DNA of 64,000 nt from Amycolatopsis xylanica (GCF_900107045.1 NZ_FNON01000001.1:558001-622000); one strand, 5' to 3'. Shown: positions 33,084-41,416, counted from the first letter of the stretch. The notes: a model not told the origin generated them from the sequence alone. Translations and numbers: made by a program.

Positions 33084-34271
33084 ATGGATATTTCCGCCGG
33101 GCTGCTCGCCATGCTCGACGACACGACCACCGAGTCGCGGGTGGACATCCAGCTGGAAGCCTTGACGCTGGCCGTGTCCGCCGATTTGCCGGTGCTGCTG
33201 TGGGGTGAGCCGGGCATCGGCAAGACCGCGGCGCTGAACCAGCTCGCGGAAGCCGTCGAGCTGCCACTGACCACGGTGATCGCGAGCGTGCACGAGCCGT
33301 CCGACTTCGCCGGTCTGCCGGTGGTCGGCGACGATCCCGCGGTGCAGGGGGTGCCGATGGCCCCGCCGGACTGGGCCGTGCGCCTGGTCCGGGCGGGCCG
33401 GGGCCTCTTGTTCCTGGACGAGCTGTCCACCGCGCCGCCCGCGGTGCAGGCCGCGTTGCTGCGCGTCGTGCTCGAGCGACGGGTCGGCGCGCTGCGCCTG
33501 CCGCCGGGTGTCCGGATCGTGGCCGCCGCCAACCCGCGGTCCTCGGCGGCCGACGGCTGGGAGCTCAGCCCGCCGCTGGCCAACCGATTCGTCCATCTGC
33601 ACTGGACCTACGACCACGACGTCGTGGTGCGTGGGCTGGGCGGGACGTGGCCCAAGGCGGAGCTGCCCAGGTTGAACAGGGCGCGGCTGCCCGAGGCGGT
33701 GACGTTCGCCCGCCGGGCGGTCTGCGGACTGCTGGCCGCCCGGCCGGGACTCGTCCATCAACTGCCGAAGAGCGAAGCACGCCGCGGTGGCGCCTGGCCG
33801 TCGCCACGCAGCTGGGAAATGACTCTGCGGCTCGTCGCTTTCGCCACCGCGGCCGATGCTTCCCGGGACGTGCTGTCCATGCTCGTGCGCGGCACCGTCG
33901 GGGACGGGCCGGGCCTGGAGTTGCTGGCGAGCATGGACCGGATGGACCTGCCGGACCCCGAGACGCTGCTCGCGGATCCCGCGTCGGCGGTGCTGCCCGA
34001 ACGCGGCGATCTGCGCCAGACGGTGCTCGACGGCGTGGTGGAAGCGGTCCGCAAGCGGCCGGACCAGGACCGCTGGAACGCGGCATGGTCGTTGCTGGTG
34101 CTGGCTTTGGACACCGGCGCACCGGATTTGGTCGTCGTGCCCGCCGCCACGCTCGCCGCGCTGCGCCGCGACGACTGGGAGGTGCCGGCTTCGATCGAGC
34201 GACTGGCCGGGGTGGTGTCGGTGTCCCGGCGCGCGGACCAGGCCGTGGCCGCCGGGGGTGTCCGCCGATGA
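33084..34271 (+). CDS. MoxR-type AAA+ ATPase
   Basis: A 395-aa protein. Walker A GEPGIGKT is at about residues 41-48, Walker B LLFLDEL at about 108-114, and a sensor-like IVAAANPRSS and Arg finger region (ELSPPLANRFVHL) follow. MoxR proteins act as chaperones that assemble or activate partner complexes and almost always sit next to a VWA protein, as here: the downstream VWA gene starts in an ATGA overlap. The N-terminal lead is very short (about 20 aa). Confidence 0.92.
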   Translation: MDISAGLLAMLDDTTTESRVDIQLEALTLAVSADLPVLLWGEPGIGKTAALNQLAEAVELPLTTVIASVHEPSDFAGLPVVGDDPAVQGVPMAPPDWAVRLVRAGRGLLFLDELSTAPPAVQAALLRVVLERRVGALRLPPGVRIVAAANPRSSAADGWELSPPLANRFVHLHWTYDHDVVVRGLGGTWPKAELPRLNRARLPEAVTFARRAVCGLLAARPGLVHQLPKSEARRGGAWPSPRSWEMTLRLVAFATAADASRDVLSMLVRGTVGDGPGLELLASMDRMDLPDPETLLADPASAVLPERGDLRQTVLDGVVEAVRKRPDQDRWNAAWSLLVLALDTGAPDLVVVPAATLAALRRDDWEVPASIERLAGVVSVSRRADQAVAAGGVRR

Positions 34272-35491
34272 CGCCGGGGCAGCTCGACGAGGAGAAGCTC
34301 TTCGCCGCCCGGCTCCACGCCGTGCGCAGCCGGCCGTATCTGGCGACGGCGTTGTTCGCCTTGCACACCGTGGAATCACGGCACGTGCCGACGATGGCCG
34401 TGGACCGGCATTGGCGCTGCTATGTCTCACCGTCGTTCGTGGACCGGACACCGTTGGAGGAGCTGGCCGGTGTCTGGGTGCACGAGGTTTCCCATCTGCT
34501 GCGTGACCATCACGGGCGCAGCGACCGGTTCGCCGCGAAGCACGAGCTGACCGGGCCCGCGGAACGCTTGCGCATGAACATCGCCGCGGACTGCGAAATC
34601 AACGACGACGTCTTCGGCGACGGGCTGGCCCGGCCCGAGGGCGCCGTCGAACCGGCACTGCTCGGGCTGGCCGCCGGGGAGCTGATGGAGGACTACCTGC
34701 GCCGGTTCCGGCTCGGATCGTCCACCGCCGAATTCGCTTGGCTGGACTGCGGCAGCGGCGCCGACGGGCTCGAGCGGGACTGGGATCTCGGCGCCGACGG
34801 CGCGCACGGGCTCAGCGACCAGGAACGCGATGCCGTCCGATTCCGCGTCGCACAAGGCATCAACGGCAGCCCGGGCAGCGTTCCGCAGGGCTGGCAGCGC
34901 TGGGCGCAGGAGGCGTTCCAGCCGCCACAGCCGTGGCGGGAACTGCTCGGCGCGGCGGTCCGGTCCGCCGTTTCCGGCCCAGGCGTCGGCGAGGACTACA
35001 CCTACGGCCGGCCTTCGCGCAGGTCGGCGAGCGTGCCAGGGGTCATCATGCCGAGCCTGCGGCGCCGTCCACCCCATGTGTGCGTGATCGTCGACACCTC
35101 CGCGTCGGTGAGCGACGCCGAGCTGGGCACCGCGCTCGTCGAAATCGCCGCGATCGTCCGCGCGGTGGGCGGCAGGCGCGATCTCGTCTCGGTCCTCTCG
35201 TGTGACGCCGCCGCCCACAGCACACAGCAGTTGTGCCGTGCCGAAGGGATTCCCTTGGTGGGTGGCGGTGGCACCGATTTGCGGACCGGCTTCGCCAAGG
35301 CGCTGCGCGGCAGTCCCCGTCCCGATGTCATCGTCGCTCTGACTGATGGTGACACCCCTTGGCCCAAGGCACGACCGCCCGCCCGGACGGTCGTAGGGCT
35401 CTTTCCCCGCCGGCGTCAACCAGACGAGAACGATCCCGACTACAAACCCGACGTTCCTCCTGCTTGGGCGCGGGTCGTCACGTTGGGATGA
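34268..35491 (+). CDS. VWA-like protein with an HExxH metallopeptidase-like domain (DUF2201 type)
   Basis: A 407-aa protein. The N-terminal half contains a zinc-protease-like motif VHEVSHLLRDHH (HEVSH at about 72-76) and downstream acidic residues (NIAADCEINDD), the signature of the putative metallopeptidase domain that precedes VWA-like domains in this family. The C-terminal half has the VWA-like strand CVIVDTSASVSDAEL with DxSxS, followed by VGGGGTDLRTGF and IVALTDGDTPWP. ATG 34268 overlaps the MoxR stop. The longer upstream reading frame is antisense-like shadow coding and was not used. Together with MoxR it is likely a metal-dependent assembly factor. Confidence 0.88.
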   Translation: MTPGQLDEEKLFAARLHAVRSRPYLATALFALHTVESRHVPTMAVDRHWRCYVSPSFVDRTPLEELAGVWVHEVSHLLRDHHGRSDRFAAKHELTGPAERLRMNIAADCEINDDVFGDGLARPEGAVEPALLGLAAGELMEDYLRRFRLGSSTAEFAWLDCGSGADGLERDWDLGADGAHGLSDQERDAVRFRVAQGINGSPGSVPQGWQRWAQEAFQPPQPWRELLGAAVRSAVSGPGVGEDYTYGRPSRRSASVPGVIMPSLRRRPPHVCVIVDTSASVSDAELGTALVEIAAIVRAVGGRRDLVSVLSCDAAAHSTQQLCRAEGIPLVGGGGTDLRTGFAKALRGSPRPDVIVALTDGDTPWPKARPPARTVVGLFPRRRQPDENDPDYKPDVPPAWARVVTLG

Positions 35492-35506
35492 ATTAGTGTC
35501 TTCGCC

Positions 35507-36259
35507 ATGAGCCGCCTGATCATCGTCCTGGTGGCGCTCGGGGTTCTGGTCATACCGTCGTCGGACTCCACGAGCGCAGGCAACACGATCACCGTGCTCC
35601 AGCTCAACATCTGCCACGGTGGCATGGCCGGCTGCTATCGAGGCGATGCGGTGCTGGCGAAGGCCGCCGAAGTGATCAGGTCGGGCAAGCCGCAGGTGCT
35701 GTCGGTGAACGAGGCGTGTTCGGGTGACCTCGACCGGCTGCGGACGGCGATGGGGCCCGCGCGGGCACTGTTCGTCGCGGCACGCAACCTCGATGGCACG
35801 CCCACTTTGTGCCGTGACCGTAGCCAGCGGTACGGCAACATCATCATGGTCTCGAGCAGGTTCGCTGGCGCCATCGAGGAGACCGGCACCTACACCGCCC
35901 AGTACACGGCCGCCGACGGCTACCGGGAACTACGGTCCTGGGGCTGTCTGCGCGCGGCCGGCCTCAGCGCTTGCACTACGCATCTGTCCGCGGACAACGC
36001 ACCGACCGCGCTCGCACAATGCCAGGACCTGATGCGCCGCGCGGCGGGCTATCCGCGTCCTGTCATCGTCGTCGGCGACTTCAATCTGAACGACACGGGC
36101 ATGCGGGACTGCGACCCGCCTGGGTTCTCGCGCCGGAGCGACGGCGACGTCCAACACGTGGTCGTCAGCGATGACCTGTCGTTCACCCATGCCACCAAGA
36201 TCGACATGATGGGCACGACCGACCACCCCGGCTTGCTGGCCACCACGTCAGCCCAGTGA
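35507..36259 (+). CDS. Secreted endonuclease/exonuclease/phosphatase (EEP) family protein
   Basis: A 250-aa protein. A short signal peptide (about residues 1-24) precedes the EEP fold: ITVLQLNICHGG (Asn), VLSVNEAC (catalytic Glu), THLSADNAP (His), VVGDFNLND (Asp/Asn) and the closing MMGTTDHPGLLAT (Asp-His pair). Enzymes of this type cleave phosphodiesters in nucleic acids or lipids. The Cys in several loops suggest disulfides outside the cell. The gene overlaps the convergent TetR gene by 12 bp. Confidence 0.85.
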   Translation: MSRLIIVLVALGVLVIPSSDSTSAGNTITVLQLNICHGGMAGCYRGDAVLAKAAEVIRSGKPQVLSVNEACSGDLDRLRTAMGPARALFVAARNLDGTPTLCRDRSQRYGNIIMVSSRFAGAIEETGTYTAQYTAADGYRELRSWGCLRAAGLSACTTHLSADNAPTALAQCQDLMRRAAGYPRPVIVVGDFNLNDTGMRDCDPPGFSRRSDGDVQHVVVSDDLSFTHATKIDMMGTTDHPGLLATTSAQ

Positions 36260-36826
36260 CGCGCTCGCGGCGCGCAGCTCGTCGAGGGCTTTGAGGAGAC
36301 ACGCCGCGAACCCGTCCTCGGCGACACGGTCGCCGCTGGACCATTCGAGGTACCCGCGCTTGAAGGCGAGGACGCCGAGTTCACCGGCCAGGGCGGCGGT
36401 CGGATCGGGCACGCCCCGTGCGACCAGGGCGGCGCTCATCGCGGCCGCCAGGCTGACGCTCTTGAGTGCGTCGCGCTCCTGAAGTTCGGTGCTGGCGGCC
36501 ACGGCGGCCTTCAGGCGCGGGGCGATCTCCCGGCTCACCGGGCCTATCGCGGTCGAGGCACGCACGAGACCGGCGGCGACCGCGTCGAGTGGGCTGGTGC
36601 CGTCGGGCGCCTCGGCAATGCCTTCGGTCAGCAGCCTGCAGAGGGTTTCCTGTCCGGCGACCAGCAGCTCGCGTTTGTCGGGGAAGTGCCGGAAGAAGGT
36701 GCTTTTGGTGACCCCGGCGCGCTCGGCGATCTGCGCGACCGTGGTGGCGTCGTAACCCTGCTCGGTGAACAGGTCGACGGCCGCCACGACGAGGCGTTCG
36801 CGCGCTCCCGGTTCCCATCGGCCCAT
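36248..36826 (-). CDS. TetR-family transcriptional regulator
   Basis: A 192-aa repressor. The N-terminal HTH is typical: VVAAVDLFTEQGYDATTVAQIAERAGVTKSTFFRHFPDKRELL. The C-terminal helical domain is of the sub-type with Ala-rich helices near VAAGLVRAS. It is divergent from the epimerase-like gene at 36913, and two 24-bp palindromes (36841-36864 and 36874-36897) lie in the 86-bp spacer, so it almost surely represses both genes and is released by an unknown ligand. Confidence 0.92.
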   Translation of the reverse strand: MGRWEPGARERLVVAAVDLFTEQGYDATTVAQIAERAGVTKSTFFRHFPDKRELLVAGQETLCRLLTEGIAEAPDGTSPLDAVAAGLVRASTAIGPVSREIAPRLKAAVAASTELQERDALKSVSLAAAMSAALVARGVPDPTAALAGELGVLAFKRGYLEWSSGDRVAEDGFAACLLKALDELRAASASLG

Positions 36827-36840
36827 GGGACCCAGTCTAG

Positions 36841-36864
36841 GTGATGGGACTTTTGTCCCGTCAC
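36841..36864. promoter_or_regulatory. TetR operator 1 (near-perfect palindrome)
   Basis: Arms GTGATGGGAC and GTCCCGTCAC are separated by 4 bp (TTTT), with one mismatch. It lies 15 bp from the TetR start and is centred 33 bp (about three helical turns) from operator 2. Confidence 0.8.
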
Positions 36865-36873
36865 CCTGCTACT

Positions 36874-36897
36874 GTGATGGGACAAGAGTCCCATCAC
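36874..36897. promoter_or_regulatory. TetR operator 2 (perfect palindrome)
   Basis: Arms GTGATGGGAC and GTCCCATCAC are perfectly complementary with a 4-bp spacer (AAGA). It ends 15 bp before the epimerase-like gene start, where bound TetR would block transcription of that gene. Confidence 0.85.
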
Positions 36898-36912
36898 TGA
36901 CGGGAGAGTTTC

Positions 36913-37794
36913 ATGCGTGTCTTCATCACCGGCGGCACCGGCCTGATCGGGTCCGCGGTCGTCGCCGAGCTGCTGGGCAACGGCCACACCGTCCTCGCAC
37001 TCACCCGTTCCGACGCCTCGGCCCAGGTCGCCGAGGCGGCCGGCGCCGAGCCGATCCGGGGAGGCTTGGCCGACCTGGACGTCTTGCGTGCGGGCGTCAC
37101 CAAGGCTGACGGCGTGATCCACCTGGCCTTCGCCAACGACTTCAGCAGCCCCGAAGCGCTGGCGAACGCGGTCGCCGAGGAAAGCGCCGCCCTCGCCGCG
37201 CTCGGCGAGGCGCTCGTCGGCAGCGACCGACCTTTCGTCACCTGCTCGGGCACGCCCGCCGTGCCTGGCCGTGCCTCCACGGAGGCCGACTCGATTCCGG
37301 CCGAAGGTCCGCTCGGTGGCCGGGGCCGCGCGGTCATGGGAGTCTTGGATCTGGCCTCGCGCGGTGTCCGGAGCTCGGCCGTCCGCCTGCCGCGGACCGT
37401 CCACAACAACGGCGCGGGCGGGTTCGCCGGGGTCCTGACCGGGATCGCGCGGCGAACCGGAGTGTCCGGCTACCCGGCCGACGGCACGCAGCGCTGGCCC
37501 GCCGTGCACGCACACGACGCCGCGGTCCTGTTCCGGCTCGCACTCGAGCGGGCCGAGGCCGGAACCGCCTGGCACGCAGTGGCCGACGAGGGTGACCCGG
37601 TTCGTGACATCGCCGAGGTCATCGGCAGGCGGCTGGATCTGCCCGTCGAATCCGTGCCCCCGCAGACCTACGGCGCCCTGGGCGCCATCTTCGCGGCCGA
37701 CCAGCCCTCGTCGAGTGCTCACACCCGGCAGGTGCTCGGCTGGGAACCCAAGCACCCGAGCCTGCTCGCGGACCTGGAGAACATCCAGCCCTGA
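36913..37794 (+). CDS. NAD(P)-dependent epimerase/dehydratase-family (extended SDR) protein
   Basis: A 293-aa protein with Rossmann motif GGTGLIGS (residues 7-14), typical of extended/atypical SDRs, followed by ALTRSDASAQ (cofactor selectivity loop) and GVIHLAFAND. The usual YxxxK is not clear (GRGRAVMGVLDLASRG lies in that region), which suggests an atypical SDR. The ending KHPSLLADLENI is typical of the family. It is controlled by the divergent TetR through two operators. Substrate is unknown; such TetR-linked SDRs often handle quinones or other xenobiotics. Confidence 0.88.
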   Translation: MRVFITGGTGLIGSAVVAELLGNGHTVLALTRSDASAQVAEAAGAEPIRGGLADLDVLRAGVTKADGVIHLAFANDFSSPEALANAVAEESAALAALGEALVGSDRPFVTCSGTPAVPGRASTEADSIPAEGPLGGRGRAVMGVLDLASRGVRSSAVRLPRTVHNNGAGGFAGVLTGIARRTGVSGYPADGTQRWPAVHAHDAAVLFRLALERAEAGTAWHAVADEGDPVRDIAEVIGRRLDLPVESVPPQTYGALGAIFAADQPSSSAHTRQVLGWEPKHPSLLADLENIQP

Positions 37795-37816
37795 CGAGTC
37801 TTTTCGCGCTTGCCGG

Positions 37817-37829
37817 ATTGTCGGACAAT
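37817..37829. promoter_or_regulatory. Palindromic operator candidate of the downstream GntR gene
   Basis: ATTGTC-G-GACAAT, a perfect 13-bp palindrome, lies 17 bp upstream of the GntR start codon. The TNGTC/GACNA style fits FadR-subfamily GntR sites and suggests autoregulation of the GntR-arginase-like pair. Confidence 0.6.
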
Positions 37830-37846
37830 ATGGCAATCTGGGCCGC

Positions 37847-38569
37847 ATGGATGCCGAACCCGTGCCGAACCCGATCACCGGCCTCGGCGCGGGCATCCAG
37901 CGGCAGAGCACCACCGAGCAGGCCGCCGAAGCCGTCCGCCAGGCCATCTTGTCCGGCAGGCTGCCGCCGGGCACGCCACTGCGCGAGGCCGCCGTCGCCG
38001 CCGAGCTCGGTGTCTCCCGCAGCACTCTCCGCGAGGCCGCGCGGACCCTCGAAAGCGAGGGCCTGGTCCATTACCGGATGAACCGCGGCATCGTCGTCGC
38101 GGACATCACCGGCCCGGATGTCACCGACCTCTACGCCGCCCGCGCCGCCGTGGAGCTGGCAGCGGCCGACGCCCTCACCGAGCACCGCGACCCGGTGATC
38201 TACCAGAGACTCGCCGACCTGGTCGACCAGATAGAACGCGCCTTCGCCGACGGTGACACCGCCGCCGCGCTCGACGGCGACCGGCTCTTCCACGCCACCC
38301 TGGTCGGGGCCTGCGGCAGCCCCCGGCTGCGCCGCTTCCACGAGCAGCTCCAGCAAGAACAGCGCCTCGCCCTGGCGCTGGCCGAACGCTCCCGCCGTGA
38401 ACTCGGCCGCACCACGGACGACCACCGCCGGCTACTCGACGCACTGCACGGCACCCCCGAACAAGCCAGGGCGGAGCTCACCGCCCACCTGCGGGCCGGC
38501 GCCGCCGAACTGCGACGGCTGCTCGACCTGCTCGCCCGCCAGAACGAAAGGGAAACACCTCGTGGCTGA
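37847..38569 (+). CDS. GntR-family (FCD) transcriptional regulator
   Basis: A 240-aa protein. The winged helix (QAAEAVRQAILSGRLPPGTPLREAAVAAELGVSRSTLREAARTLESEGLV) is followed by an FCD domain with conserved D/H residues (GDRLFHATLVGACGS and DDHRRLLDALHG). Start ATG 37847 gives MDAEPVPNP. It overlaps the arginase-like gene by 8 bp, so it probably regulates that gene, and a palindrome lies just upstream of the start. Confidence 0.9.
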   Translation: MDAEPVPNPITGLGAGIQRQSTTEQAAEAVRQAILSGRLPPGTPLREAAVAAELGVSRSTLREAARTLESEGLVHYRMNRGIVVADITGPDVTDLYAARAAVELAAADALTEHRDPVIYQRLADLVDQIERAFADGDTAAALDGDRLFHATLVGACGSPRLRRFHEQLQQEQRLALALAERSRRELGRTTDDHRRLLDALHGTPEQARAELTAHLRAGAAELRRLLDLLARQNERETPRG

Positions 38570-39353
38570 CCACGGCACCGGCGGCGCCTGGGATCTGATC
38601 GTCACGCCCTGGCACCTCGACGAGCACATCCCAGCCTTCCCGATCCCCGCCACCGCGACCGAAGTCGTCCGCCCGGTCCTCCCCGCAGGCCCCGTCCCCG
38701 CCCGGATGAACCTGCTGCACCGGGCAGCAGCCGACGTGGTGACGCGGGCCGACAGGCCCCTGGTGCTTTCCGGCGACTGCCCGACCTCCCGGGCAGCGGT
38801 GGCCGGGCTGCAGCGCCGCCATCGCGACCTGGCCGTACTGTGGCTGGACGCCCATGGCGACTTCAACACCCCCGCCATCTCGACCAGCGGCTACCTCGGC
38901 GGCATGGCACTGGCGATGCTGACCGGCCGCACACCGGGCTTGTTCGACGACATGCTCGACTTGCGGCCGGTCCCCGATACCAGCGTCGTGCTCGCTGACG
39001 CCCGCGATCTCGACCCCGCCGAGCGCGACGCTCTCACCGCCAGTCACGTCCACCGCATGCCCGCCGAGCCTGCCGCGATCGCTTCCGTTCTCGACCGGCT
39101 CGGTCCCGTCCCCGTCTACCTCCACCTCGACATCGACGTCATCAACGGCGCTCAGCTGCCCGGCGCGCGCTTTCCCTCCGGCCCTGGTCCTTCCCTGGCC
39201 CAGATCGAGGAGTGCCTTTCCGTCGCCTGCGCGACCGCCACTATCGTCGGCGCTTACCTTGCCTGCGCCTGGCTTCCTGAGCATGCAGGCGACCAGACCA
39301 GCCGCCAGGCGATCACCCGGCTCGCCGTGGCACTCGGCGCCGACCTGCGCTGA
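38562..39353 (+). CDS. Arginase/agmatinase-superfamily protein with altered metal ligands
   Basis: A 263-aa ureohydrolase-like protein (GTG 38562, with GAAAGGG upstream). LWLDAHGDFNT keeps the DAHxD metal block, and LHLDIDVING keeps the DxD block. But the first block reads LSGDCPTSRAA instead of GGDHS, so the usual His ligand is Cys, and the DxD block lacks the following DP. A standard binuclear Mn site is therefore doubtful. The fold is likely the same, but catalysis or substrate may differ from arginase. Translation is coupled to the preceding GntR gene (8-bp overlap). Confidence 0.82.
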   Translation: MADHGTGGAWDLIVTPWHLDEHIPAFPIPATATEVVRPVLPAGPVPARMNLLHRAAADVVTRADRPLVLSGDCPTSRAAVAGLQRRHRDLAVLWLDAHGDFNTPAISTSGYLGGMALAMLTGRTPGLFDDMLDLRPVPDTSVVLADARDLDPAERDALTASHVHRMPAEPAAIASVLDRLGPVPVYLHLDIDVINGAQLPGARFPSGPGPSLAQIEECLSVACATATIVGAYLACAWLPEHAGDQTSRQAITRLAVALGADLR

Positions 39354-39440
39354 GCTCAGTCCTTCGGGTGGTGGTCTCTTGGGCGGAAAGCCGAACGTGG
39401 CGGGTCTGGGCGGCTGGGTGAGGGCCTCCTTCACGCACCT

Positions 39441-39530
39441 GCGCAAGCCTTGTCAGGCGTGAGCGAGGGGTTCCCCTGCTGCGTTCAATGCCGCGGGGGA
39501 TCCCCTCGCTCCGCCTGACAAGGCTTGCGC
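39441..39530. repeat. Long intergenic hairpin A (29-bp stem)
   Basis: A 19-bp perfect outer stem (beginning GCGCAAGCCTTGTCAGGCG) continues after one bulged T into a 10-bp inner stem (GAGCGAGGGG with its complement), and the apical part can pair further. It lies in the 384-bp spacer between two convergent genes, with no coding region I can support there. It is longer than a normal terminator. Confidence 0.75.
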
Positions 39531-39575
39531 GAGTGGTACCTCTGCTCCGTTAGATGCAGCAGAGGTACCACTCGC
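39529..39575. terminator. Intergenic hairpin B (18-bp perfect stem)
   Basis: GCGAGTGGTACCTCTGCT and its exact complement are separated by an 11-nt loop. It abuts hairpin A with a 2-nt overlap. It is suited to bidirectional termination between the arginase-like gene and the minus-strand gene at 39738. Confidence 0.75.
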
Positions 39576-39610
39576 GTCGGCAGTCCCTCTGATCCGAGTT
39601 TGATCGCGCA

Positions 39611-39657
39611 GCGAGGGGACCCCCGAGTGCTTACTACGCACTCAAGGGCACCCTCGC
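39611..39657. terminator. Intergenic hairpin C
   Basis: An outer stem GCGAGGG/CCCTCGC (7 bp) and an inner stem GAGTGC/GCACTC (6 bp) enclose a 7-nt loop, with an imperfect internal segment. It is the third consecutive hairpin of the spacer. Confidence 0.6.
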
Positions 39658-39737
39658 TTCATTGCGTAACCACCTCGAACCCGGCCAAGGAACTCCACAC
39701 CGGCCAGCCCCGGAACACGCCATATTTGACCTTCCCC

Positions 39738-40391
39738 TCAGTAGAAGCGGCCGCTCCAAGGATCTCCGGCGCCGATTCGTGTCGCGCTGCCGCCGGGTGG
39801 CAGGTCGAGGATGTCGATCAGGCTTTGGTCTTCGTCGATGGCGTGGTGCAGGTGTCCGATCTTGGCGGTGCTGCCGTCGGCGTCGGAGGTGCCGATGAGC
39901 TGCCAGACGCCGTCGTCGGCGTCGTGCTTGACGAACAGGATGGGCTCGCGGCGCTCGAAGACCTCTCGGGTCTGGACGCAGGTGGTTCGCAGCAGCCAGT
40001 GCCGCATCCACCAGGCTCGTCGGTCGCGCTGCATGACCTGGTCGGTGACCCACCAGATGAACGGCAGGTCCGCATGGGCGCGTGCCTGTTCCGCGGTCAG
40101 GTCCGGTCCGCCCTGCGGCACGCGTTCGAACGGGTCGTCGGTCAGCGAGAACGCATGCCCGTCCGCGTTGTCGAAAATGACGGCATGGAAGGTGCCGCCG
40201 CCGGGGTTGCCGGCGCCGATCCCGACCGACAGGCGGGCGACGTGCGGGTCTGCCCCGGTGGTCCAGCCGAGTGCGTACGAGGCCAGTTCACCCTGCGGGC
40301 CGATGAACTCCCCGAACGCACGGCGGTCCATTCCGGTAGCAGCGCATGTGGGTGCCTCGATGAGCGCACCCTCCAGTACCTGGATATCCAC
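39738..40391 (-). CDS. Hypothetical protein with a DUF2185-like C-terminal domain
   Basis: A protein of about 217 aa from GTG 40391 (MDIQVLEGALIEAP). The C-terminal segment (EPILFVKHDADDGVWQLIG, then LPPGGSATRIGAGDPW) has the DG-W-x-L / LPPG-x-A-x-R pattern seen in DUF2185-type, immunity-protein-like domains. The N-terminal two thirds are unfamiliar and rich in Trp and Asp (ADLPFIWWVTDQVMQRDRRAWWMRHW). The ribosome site is weak, so the start is uncertain. Upstream is a 472-bp non-coding spacer; downstream are three hairpins. Confidence 0.6.
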   Translation of the reverse strand: MDIQVLEGALIEAPTCAATGMDRRAFGEFIGPQGELASYALGWTTGADPHVARLSVGIGAGNPGGGTFHAVIFDNADGHAFSLTDDPFERVPQGGPDLTAEQARAHADLPFIWWVTDQVMQRDRRAWWMRHWLLRTTCVQTREVFERREPILFVKHDADDGVWQLIGTSDADGSTAKIGHLHHAIDEDQSLIDILDLPPGGSATRIGAGDPWSGRFY

Positions 40392-40863
40392 CCCGGCAAG
40401 GTAGCCGATCAAGAATCCACCCTCGCAGCACCCGCGACCGGTCGCCGGAGGGCGGGGTGCTGGAGTCGGGGTGGCGGTTGGATCTGACCGGCATCGAACC
40501 CGCGGACCACTGGAAACCATGCTCGGCATCGCCCCCGCGATGAATACCTAGGCTACGACCGGTAAATCCGCTCGGTCTTGTCTTGCCTTGGTGTTCTCGG
40601 CTGTCTCGCAGCGACGTGCGCCGGTCGCCGACGTGGCCTGCGACCGACTCCCGGCCGAGGGTGAGCGTGGCAACTTCGGATTCCTCCAAGCCGTGTATGC
40701 CGCGCACGTCGCCAGACAGCAGGGGTGACCGCAGCCATGGGTCTATTGGCCTGTTCCGGCCATTTCTACAGAGGTGTCACCCCAGCGGGCATAGGCCGGA
40801 TACCCTCGACTCGCCGTCCGAGACTTCGCCCTCACCGCCGTTCTGAAAGATGCCACTGACGCA
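40392..40863. other. 472-bp spacer without a supported gene
   Basis: I find no reading frame here with a start, ribosome site and recognisable family. A plus-strand frame closing at TGA 40726-40728 reads like a real protein end (NFGFLQAVYAAHVARQQG) over about 45 codons but has no credible start, so it may be the remnant of a lost gene. On the minus strand a TTCGA-containing stretch near 40490-40500 resembles the T-loop of a tRNA but does not fold as a T-arm. Confidence 0.4.
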
Positions 40864-41367
40864 ATGCCAGACATCGTGAGACATCTGACCCCAGGCGAGC
40901 GCGAGAAACTGCGCACCATCACCTCGATGAACGGGGTGGGCCGGACACTGCTTTCCTCAACTCCGACCGACGCCTCCGGCGCGCACTTCATGACACTGTG
41001 GTTCACCTTGCTGGGCCCGGTTTTCCCGATCGGCCGGTACTACCTGCGGTCTGCCGAGCCGGATCCGCTGGGCGGCGGCGTCCACATGATCGGTTCGCAT
41101 TCGCGTTACGACATTCTCGGCCGGTCCTCGCTGGTTCCGGGGGAGGTGATCCGCACCTACTTGTATTGCTGGCTTCTGGCCCCTCTCGCGGTCGTGGGCC
41201 CGCTCGTGCCGTTGCTGGCGAACATCGATGATGTGTGGGCCGCAATCGGATTTTGGGCCTTCTTTCTCGTGGTCGGTGCTCTGCTCGGCTTGGCGTTCGC
41301 CCTCGTCTACGGCACTCGGTTCGTCTCTCGCCGGTGGCGGAAACCGCGAGCGATGCGCTGGCAGTGA
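40864..41367 (+). CDS. Small membrane protein, function unknown
   Basis: A 167-aa protein. The N-terminal soluble part ([30 protein letters not shown]) precedes a hydrophobic segment around [19 protein letters not shown], then two strong transmembrane helices ([17 protein letters not shown] and [24 protein letters not shown]) and a basic tail ([11 protein letters not shown]). I do not recognise the family. It lies 49 bp before the methyltransferase gene on the same strand. Confidence 0.65.
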   Translation: MPDIVRHLTPGEREKLRTITSMNGVGRTLLSSTPTDASGAHFMTLWFTLLGPVFPIGRYYLRSAEPDPLGGGVHMIGSHSRYDILGRSSLVPGEVIRTYLYCWLLAPLAVVGPLVPLLANIDDVWAAIGFWAFFLVVGALLGLAFALVYGTRFVSRRWRKPRAMRWQ

Positions 41368-41416
41368 TCGTGGCCGCGACGGGCCGATTCGAATCCACCG
41401 AAAGACGGGACGGCGC

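Noticed and set aside
33647..34267. Long in-frame extension upstream of the VWA-like protein
   Set aside because: It overlaps the MoxR gene in another frame. The ATG at 34268 sits in an ATGA overlap with the MoxR stop and matches the family's N-terminus.
40427..40466. A short hairpin (AGCACCC with its complement) upstream of the 39738-40391 gene
   Set aside because: The stem is only seven pairs with a large loop, not better than expected by chance at this GC content.
40480..40510. A TTCGA-containing stretch that resembles the T-loop of a tRNA on the minus strand
   Set aside because: The flanking bases do not pair as a T-arm and no acceptor stem or anticodon arm can be drawn.
40585..40728. 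A short plus-strand frame ending in NFGFLQAVYAAHVARQQG
   Set aside because: It reads like a protein end but has no credible start or ribosome site and I cannot name a family. I mention it only as a possible gene remnant in the spacer entry.
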